Positions 57,006 to 64,000 of a DNA stretch of 64,000 nucleotides are shown one piece after another (positions within the stretch are counted from its first letter, which is position 1; each line of letters starts with the position of its first letter). Source of the stretch: Apoda limacodes (Eukaryota; Arthropoda; Insecta; Lepidoptera; Limacodidae); NCBI GenBank assembly GCA_946406115.1, contig OX291545.1, forward strand, positions 22,687,153 through 22,751,152. The letters are read 5' to 3'. A program made the position numbers and the translations under genes. The notes under the pieces were generated by a model, which saw only the letters and a program-made list of their open reading frames with translations, made no database searches and was not told where the DNA came from.

Positions 57006-58789
57006 CACTTCATCCGAGATAATCTCGTATTAGAGATTACCTGGAAGACACCATCTCGACTGTAAAATTTCGATTGTCGACATCATTTTCTCGTTTGCTG
57101 TATTCTCACTATGAATCGAAACAACCTTCGAACAAAATGTCGTTCGAAGCGGTGAAATGTTGCCATTGTGAACCGGTTATGCTACGAGGTACGTTCCGTT
57201 GCACAGTTTTAGAGCGTTTTTCAAAGCGCCTACTCTAATATGCCTCTTTTGATATATTAAAAAAGGGTTAGTGACTACAAAATGTTTGAAGCAACATTTT
57301 ACTTGTGTTTTATCATTATTAATAAGGAAATAAAATAAGTATAAGTTTAGTTTAGTTTGTAAACTAAATCCCTATTTCAAGAAATTATTATAATCTTCAA
57401 ACGGAACGTAGTTAGACATAAATAAAAAAAAACTGTTTGTTTTTGTTGAGTTTTTTATTTGTTTATTTGGTTGAGAATTTTAAGTTATTTTTATTTTTCA
57501 AAGGTATAAAAATATTTTCAAAGTAAAAAATCCATGGATTAGTTATCTACAGAAACAAAGCAGAATATGCAAAACGTACAGAATGAGGAAATGAAAATGG
57601 CTTATAAGTTTGACAGAAGATTATCTCATGACTTTTTAAAAGGAAAAACCTGAACCTCGCAACTTAACTTCATAAAAGATCAGGGTAGAAAAGTAAAAAA
57701 ATTTGGACGTGCAAGTAGGATTTGGAAAAAGAGTGGTATGAAATCATTCATATTTGTGACAAAAGTAATAGAAACAAATGTGTCAGGGTCGTAGCATGTG
57801 GAAGTATTTGATCTCTGCCTATCCCTTCGGATAAAAGGCATGATGTTATACGTATGTATAAAAACTTTTGATACTTCCATCTTGGCAAGTACCTAACTGA
57901 ATTCGCTAAAATAATTATTTCCTGTACATACACCGACCTTTGTGATGATAAGCTTGCATACGCATACCGCGTAACGTTACCGCGCAATATTCCACAAAAT
58001 TCGCTTACCGAAAAAGTCCATAAAACCACAACAATTTGGTCGTCGTCCATCTTTGAAACTCGCCGCCGAATAAAATGAAAACACACCCTCATGGCATCGA
58101 GCCTGTTCCGTTTAGTCTCCTGGGAGCTTTAACACAATGAAAAATTATGCTTTGTACTGCATGCCCGTTTTATTTTTCTGACCCATTATGAAAATTCGCG
58201 AACGAGCCGCGCGTCCATTCTCTCGAGGCCCGTCTACTCTGCCCCCTTTGTTCCCGTTTTGCGGCTAGAGAAAGTTACTAATTTCACTTTTCCTGAGCTA
58301 CCATTGTTTATTATGAGTTTTATTTCTGTATTAAGTCATAAACGTATAGGACGTTCAGTTCAGCACAATCAGATAACTTTTCGACTCCTACGCTAACAAT
58401 AACTATAAATAAGTAATAGGTAGTAACCCCGCAATTTCGACACGGATGGGTTTATTTGTAACTCGGTTTACTGTTATTATTTTATGCCTACCTAGATTCA
58501 GTATATTATTAGTCGTAAATGTTATTTTCTTCTAATAAATTGTTGGTATTTTATGACTAATAGCTTTCTACGTTCCACGTGTTCCATTTGACGTATTCTT
58601 GACAACAATTCGAACCACCAAAATCTTGAATTTTATATTTTGTTTCAATCGGCTACCCTCTGCAAATCTAACTGATAATTGATTGCTTATGTGTTTAAGT
58701 GAGTTCAACCTTTTTTGAATAAATTCGGATAAGTTTTCAAAAACTTGTCAGAATAAAATGTAACTTAAATCAAAAGCACTAAGGAGTAT
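57006..58789. other. Unassigned DNA with one short repeat
   Basis: 'gatctctgcctatcccttcg' followed by 'gataaaaggcatgatgttat' at about 57810-57850 is a scrap of a common lepidopteran repeat. The 114-codon minus frame 57748-58092 overlaps it and is not considered a gene. Confidence 0.4.
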
Positions 58790-59110
58790 TGATATCAACT
58801 TCGAAGCAAATCCCTTTTTAACCCCGTTAGGGAATGAGTTTCACTAAAATACGAAACACGTCTTCCATCAATTCTGTTAAAAGGTTTATGCAAAATTTGA
58901 AGTAGATTGGACCAAGGAATAACGTTGTCCCATACAAACTTTGCCACCCTTTTTCACCCCCTTAGGGGTAGAATTTCCGAAAATTCTTTCTTATCGGATG
59001 CCTACTTCATACAAAGAACACACCCTCTAAGTTTCAGGTCTCTACTAGCCAGCGGTTTAGGCTGTGTGTAAATCCGTCAGTCATTTAACATAAAGCATTA
59101 TATATGTATA
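58790..59110 (+). repeat. SINE-like repeat with 'cacccccttaggggt'
   Basis: 'ttttaaccccgttagggaat', 'acaaactttgccaccctttt', 'tcacccccttaggggtagaa', 'tatcggatgcctacttcata', 'agtttcaggtctctactagc' and 'gtaaatccgtcagtcattta' follow the order of a very common lepidopteran interspersed repeat, ending near 'tatatatgtata'. Confidence 0.65.
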
Positions 59111-60296
59111 GATTATAATTATTTTCCATAGCTGCAACACAACAGTGTATCTTGTAACTTTGGATTATTGAACTATTTATTACAATACTATCGCTCGTTA
59201 CAGAATACAGAAGCATTAACATTAAATAATAACTTAACAATTATTTTTGTCTCCAAACTTCTAAATTTAGTATATATGGTGAACAGTAATTGAATTTGTA
59301 ATAGGAAGGAATAGCAATCACTACATTAACACTCAATGGTTGTATATCAGTGTTCGCGTGGCCGTTTTATCACTTCATAGTGATACCAGTGTTTAAAATT
59401 CCCTAATATATAACCAAAAAGTCATAAAGAACAAAGCATATGACAAATTTGTATCTAATTAGCTCGAAGCGGAGTTGCAATACAATAACTATATCACTTA
59501 AACGTTCTAAATCAGGGGCCCTTTCCGCGTTGTAGAAACGTTTCCAATATTCTAATACGACCAATCATGAACATTTTGCACCCAGGAAACGTTCCTATAA
59601 CCGATATACAACTAAGATTTGCAAGTTGGGTAATCATGTAAGTATTTTAATGATTTATGATTAACCCAACTAACACAACAAGTGACATGTGATTTATATA
59701 TTAGGACCGAGTATTACCCAAGGTGAAAATTACAGCCATTCTTATGTGGTATATAGGTGCAGGCAACCCATATGCCACCCTAATAGCACAAAAAGGAAAA
59801 AATTGCAGCCTATTTCCGGTTCTAAATGGGTTCCTTAATCTTTTAAATTATACTCTGTAGTGGAAATTAGAACCATGGGTATAAGTTGTGCGTAGCGAAT
59901 AAGTAATTGAATGAAAAACGATTTCGTTCATTCATCAGGTGATTAAGAAGTGCTAAAAAAATGTTCGAGTGCAAAATCTAATTATTAATATTTAAAATAA
60001 AATCCAAAAGTAACTTTTAGTGCGACTCGTATGTAATTAGGTAAGTCCTATCGTGTTTCTATTTATTATCAGGTAACTTTAATGTTTTAGCATTTAGTTA
60101 GCATAAAAGTCATTGCGAATTATTTTTTAATGTGAATTATATATGATATTTCCTTATAGATTTTCACGCGCCCTTCATTAGATTAAGTTTATTAGAATAA
60201 TAAATTAAAAACTAAATATGATTATAACCTCACTTTTTTATTGGTATTCAAAACAAGTGGTTTTGGTTATTTAAATTTTATTATATTGTTAAATAA
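59111..60296. other. Unassigned DNA
   Basis: Nothing recognised. Confidence 0.4.
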
Positions 60297-60311
60297 CATT
60301 CCACAACTCCA

Positions 60312-61995
60312 ACTGTAGTCCTTGCAGAAAACCTTGGCAGGGAGGTCATTCCACAACTCAAGCATTCGCGGGAGGAAGTTTGTCTGAAACCGCACTATAC
60401 GCGACCATTTAGGTTCTAAAGTGTGAGAATGAATTCCCTGCCGATGGAGAGCGGTGCGATGGTATAAAGTAGCCGTGGGCATCATTTCGAACAATTCCTC
60501 AGAACACAACCCATTGTACAAGCGGTAGAACACACACAGTGAGGCAAAGTCTCTCCTCAGACTTAAGGGAGTGAGTTTGGAATCGTCGACAATTCTCACA
60601 GCCCGTCGTTGAACCGAGTCAAAAGGGCCAAGCTGGTATCCGGGTGCACCTGCCCAGAGATGGCAGCAGTACTCGATATGGGCCCGAACTTGCGACTTGT
60701 AAAGTAACAACCTTTGCCCCGACGTGAAGTACTGCTTCGCTCTGTTGAGTACACCAAGTTTTTTGGACGCCAGCTTCACCTTATCTTGTAAATGATCTCG
60801 GAACTGAACATCGCTGGATATGTCGACACCAAGGATCCCAATGCTCTTGGAGATGGAGAGGGGAGTGTTCTGGAATTGTGGGACTACAGTGAATGGAGTT
60901 TTCTTAGCGGTGAACGCGCACACTTGTGTCTTTGTAGGGTTGAATCGGACAAAATTTACCCGTCCCCAGTCAGAGACCTGGGACAGTGTGGTCTCGATTT
61001 GAGACACAAGTTCTCCGCGGTTTTCCTCCACAACGGAACGAGGGATGTTAGCACGACCCGTGTAAAAAGCGTCTCCAGTACTGTCATCTGCATAGCAATG
61101 TATGTTGTTGATGTCCAACATATCATTGATATGCAGTAGAAACAGCGTAGGAGACAGCACAGAGCCTTGAGGGACACCAGCATTAATGTCCATGCTATCA
61201 GAGCAACAACCGTCAACTACGGTTCGTATGCATCTGCCGGACAAAATGCTAGCCACCCATTTGCACAAACCCTCGGGCACTCCGTAAGATGGCAACTTCG
61301 ATAGAAGACCCCGGTGCCAGACCCGATCGAACGCCTTCGCTATGTCCAGGCTACATGCCAATGCCTCCCCTTTGACTCTCAATGGCTAGTGCCCATTGGT
61401 GTGTGAGATACACTAGAAGGTCACCAGTCGAGCGACCGTGGCGAAAGGTGAAATGATTCGAGAACTGAGCCACTCACGAAGCCATATTGACGGTCACTGA
61501 CCAGATCGTGTACTTCTAGGTATCTTAGAAGCTGTCTGTTGATTACACGCTCCTTCACCTTAGAGAGGAGAGAGGTAATAGCGATAGGCCTGTAATTCGA
61601 TGGATTCGCAGTCTTCCATGAAGACGGAAATTGCCTAGTTTGCTAGGAAAGCGCGAAGAGGCGCGTGAGTACAGGACATTACTCAGGAGCACACTGCTTA
61701 AGCACCACTGCTGCTATACTGTCTGGCCCACTCGACTTATGAACATCTAGAGAAAGCAACGCCCGCCTGACCTCCCGCTGCGTTATGGAGATTTCCGGCA
61801 TGGTCTTACCGCACCACGGTATAGTAGGTGGTACAGCGCCTACATAGATCGGCTTTCTCTTTAGCACTATGGGCCAAGTCACCATCGGTCTTTCGCAGTG
61901 GTGGTAACGACGACTGGCAAAAGTTCCCTTCGGCAGCTTTGGCAAGCGACCAGAAAGCACGACTCCCAGAAGGATAGCTCGCAAGTCGCCCACCT
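60312..61995 (-). pseudogene. LINE copy B: reverse transcriptase
   Basis: The open frame 61382-60267 covers 'ALACSLDIAKAFDRVWHRGL', 'INAGVPQGSVLSPTLF', the intact catalytic motif 'HCYADDSTGD', 'LVSQIETTLSQVSDWGRVNF' and the C-terminal 'EYCCHLWAGAPGYQLGPFDS'. The last roughly 15 residues (after KDYS) are junction sequence, not LINE. Upstream RT motifs ('VHKSSGPDSIAAVVLKQCAP', 'NYRPIAITS', 'DRQYGF') lie at 61993-61480 but are broken. Defects are stops at the PE-stop (about 61680) and FALS-stop positions, a 34-bp insertion at 61447-61480, a frameshift near 61375 and a deletion of some 40 bp near 61840 relative to copy A. It is the better-preserved catalytic core of the two copies. Confidence 0.85.
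61447..61480 (-). other. 34-bp filler insertion in the RT of copy B
   Basis: Copy A lacks these bases. 61457-61479 is a perfect 23-bp match, same orientation, to 62618-62640 in the endonuclease region of the same element. Confidence 0.75.
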
Positions 61996-62222
61996 ATTTT
62001 GCCGATTAATTGGAATTTTTCTCTGGCAGTTGCTTTCTTACTGAACCTCGAGGCAGCATTTAATTTGCGTTTTAACTCAGAAATATTCGGATCCTTATTA
62101 TAACGAGCCGTAGTCCAAGCCTCATATGCATTTTGCTTAAGAATTTTAGCTTTTCTGCAAGACCTATGAAACCACGGTCGTTTATTGACGCCGGCAGCTT
62201 CTCGCGGGTTAGGAATATAGCA

Positions 62223-62885
62223 TTACATACCAGCAAGGATTATCTCAGTGACTGCGGCTGCGCAGACGTCAGGATCTTCTGAGTTAAAGCAGATCTGCCT
62301 CCACGGGTACGATGCGTAAAATTCTCGCAATCCATCCCAGTCTGCCGACTTATAGTGCCACACACGACGCCAATTAGTTGGCCCAGAAGGATCGGGTTGT
62401 GTGCATGACACTTGAGTCCGAACGAGACAGTAGTCCGAGGAGCCAAGAGGCGCATCCACTGAGATGGAGTATCCGTCCGGACGAGTAGTCAGCAGAAGGT
62501 CCAGTAAGGAGCTTGTATGTTCCTCTGTATCTGGTATTATCGTTGAAGAAAGTACCAGCTTAGAGAATCCATAGGTCAGAGTAAATTCATGAGCAGATAT
62601 CCCAGCATAGATATTGGTTCGAGAACTGAGCCACTCACGATGGTGGGCGTTAAAGTCTCCCAAAATAACTAGTTCTGCTGTGGGATATTGCTGTAGAACT
62701 TTATCAGTCGTCAAACTCAGGTGCGTGAAGAGTCGAGTTACGCCCGTGTCACCGCTATGAGACCTGTATAGGCACGCATAGATACGAGTGTGGCCGCCGT
62801 AATCTACGCGCACCCACAATATCGACAGGTCCCTGTCTTCAAGCCTATGAAGGCGGCGACAGCAGATATCGTCCCGGACGAACAT
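62223..62885 (-). pseudogene. LINE copy B: APE endonuclease, N-terminally truncated
   Basis: An open frame of 220 codons: 'SILWVRVDYGGHTRIYACLY', 'AELVILGDFNAHHREWL' (GDFNA motif), 'EHTSSLLDLLLTTRPDGYSI', 'PLGSSDYCLVRTQV' (SD motif where the family usually has SDH) and 'NWRRVWHYKSADWDGLREFY'. The N-terminal catalytic Asn and Glu regions are lost. The frame is otherwise intact, so insertion was probably fairly recent. Confidence 0.85.
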
Positions 62886-62914
62886 ATTTTTACAGTGACT
62901 ATATAACTAAATAT

Positions 62915-63181
62915 TTTGTGAATATTTTAAGCGTCTATATGTTGCCGTTATCAAAATCGAGCAAAAAAATCACGTTTGTTGTATGGAAGCCACCTCAAAT
63001 TTTTATTTTATTCTGTTTTTTAATATTTGTTGTTATAGCCGCAACAGAAATACATCTTCTGTGAAAATTTCAACTGTCTAACTACCACGGTTCATTAGAT
63101 ACAGCCTGGCTACAGACGGACGGACGCGGAGCCTTAGTAATAGGGTTCCGCTAATTACCTTTCGGGTACGGAACCCTAAAA
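62915..63181 (+). repeat. 'cggaaccctaa' repeat, 5'-truncated copy 3
   Basis: 'gttgccgttatcaaaatcga', 'cacgtttgttgtatggaagc', 'cgcaacagaaatacatcttc', 'tagatacagcctggctacag' and 'acggacggacgcggagcctt' through 'cgggtacggaaccctaaaaa' are collinear with 9450-9716. The head is missing beside LINE copy B. Confidence 0.75.
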
Positions 63182-63625
63182 ATCTCCTATTTGCATACTG
63201 TAAATGCAATTGAGTAAATGTTATAACCAAAAGCAGTTTTTACAACTAAAAGATCCTTAGTAGTTCAAAATAAGTCATAATCGCTAATTTTGGTTCTTTA
63301 AGTTGGCCTTTTAAAACTTATTTATGCGTTAGGGCGACTTATCAGTGCACAGTAGAACTTAGAGTTACAGCAACTATAGGTTATGAAAGAGCCGGAACAT
63401 AACCCAGTTTAGCACTACAGGTGGCTGGACAATCCGTTACACCACCTATTTGAAACTTTAAGTGCCATATTGGGATTTAATCTAACTTATTTCTAAAAGT
63501 TGCATATCGGTGATTTTAAAACCTTATTTGCTACCACTGGTGCTACATTAGTGGCAAATATAGCTGATTTACAGTTACTGGTAGCAATTTCGACTGTATG
63601 CCACCACAAGCCATATAAGGGAAGC

Positions 63626-63659
<34 letters not shown>

Positions 63660-64000
63660 ACTGCGAGTGAATTTAAGTACTCATTTGCATCTTCAAGATC
63701 ACGTTACAACTGAAAGATTTTTCTGACACTGATATACTACCTATTTAGAACTAAAAGCCGTAAGTTAAGCTGTAAAAATCACTAATGTGCTAGTTGGGAA
63801 ATTACCAGAAAAAGTGAACATTAAGTAAAGTTAGGTTATGTTTACAAGATTTGCAAATAGATTTTGAGTCAGGATTAGACCAATTACTGTTTCTAGGATA
63901 TGGAATTTTGTGCAAAAATATAAAAAAATTACTTAGTTTGCTCCCAATCTTCATAATGGTGAAATGGCAAATTACATATTTACCTAAGTACGTATATGTA
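63182..64000. other. Unassigned AT-rich DNA with (TA)n
   Basis: A pure TA run lies at about 63629-63655. Nothing else recognised. Confidence 0.45.

Larger units (their letters stand above)
60297..62889 (-). mobile_element. APE-type LINE, copy B, truncated at both ends
   Basis: Same family as copy A, opposite strand. It runs from inside the endonuclease ('MFVRDDICCRRLH' at 62885) to 'KVFCKDYS' near the ORF end. The 3' terminus is replaced by a 13-bp copy of its own sequence ('cattccacaactc' at 60297-60309 duplicates 60347-60359) and then AT-rich DNA. Confidence 0.82.

Noticed and set aside
57748..58092. 114-codon minus-strand frame
   Set aside because: It overlaps a common lepidopteran repeat scrap and has no recognisable domain.
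60792..61139. Plus-strand 115-codon frame
   Set aside because: Antisense of LINE copy B reverse transcriptase; the same shadow exists for copy A at 26858-27181.

Overview
The window reads as an AT-rich, gene-poor stretch of a lepidopteran (moth or butterfly) nuclear genome. The organism call rests on repeat families familiar from Lepidoptera: 'tagggttccgtac' repeats carrying 'cagacggacag' tracts, 'cacttggccggttttt' ends, 'aagtcggttaaaa' SINE tails, and lepidopteran-style RTE, jockey-type and other APE-type LINEs. I find no convincing host protein-coding exon, tRNA gene or rRNA gene. The window is probably intergenic or a large intron. Nearly all recognisable coding sequence is transposon-derived and most of it is broken.

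Layout. 0-16 kb: mostly unassigned AT-rich DNA with dispersed repeats: a possible inverted-repeat element (683-1337), three 'caagtgcgag...cggaaccctaa' copies, an inverted pair of 5S-rRNA-like SINE segments (7.37-7.66 kb), an old unnamed repeat (2.4, 10.1 and 56.4 kb), a tRNA-like SINE head and a small hairpin MITE. 16.6-18.6 kb: 3' half of a jockey-type LINE with a long 3' UTR. 21.6-23.6 kb: decayed RTE LINE on the minus strand.

23.6-29.3 kb: a nested structure. A minus-strand X-element/jockey-like LINE is split by a plus-strand APE-type LINE (copy A), and the whole is bracketed by two inverted copies of another repeat. 30.0-31.05 kb: a well-delimited 1037-bp pogo-like DNA element (21-bp inverted repeats, TA duplication). 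It still has an 85-codon ORF joining the transposase N-terminus directly to a PHD-type zinc finger, with the catalytic DDE core absent. 33.8-35.1 kb: a separate ruined pogo/Tigger-type transposase.

35-60 kb: largely unassigned sequence with MITEs (40.8, 43.3 and 43.7 kb), RTE 3' fragments (44.6 and 56.9 kb), a possible gag-like ORF (45.8 kb), a ~145-bp minisatellite interrupted by a LINE 3' end with a 6-bp target duplication (51.7-52.5 kb) and a 149-bp tandem duplication (53.2 kb). 60.3-62.9 kb: copy B of the same LINE family as copy A, minus strand, with an intact YADD motif and a 34-bp filler insertion copied in part from its own endonuclease region.

The genes do not form a pathway. The window is a record of successive insertions, deletions and end-joining repair. 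The most notable object is the pogo-derived mini-element at 30 kb. All family assignments come from reading motifs by eye; no database search was run.
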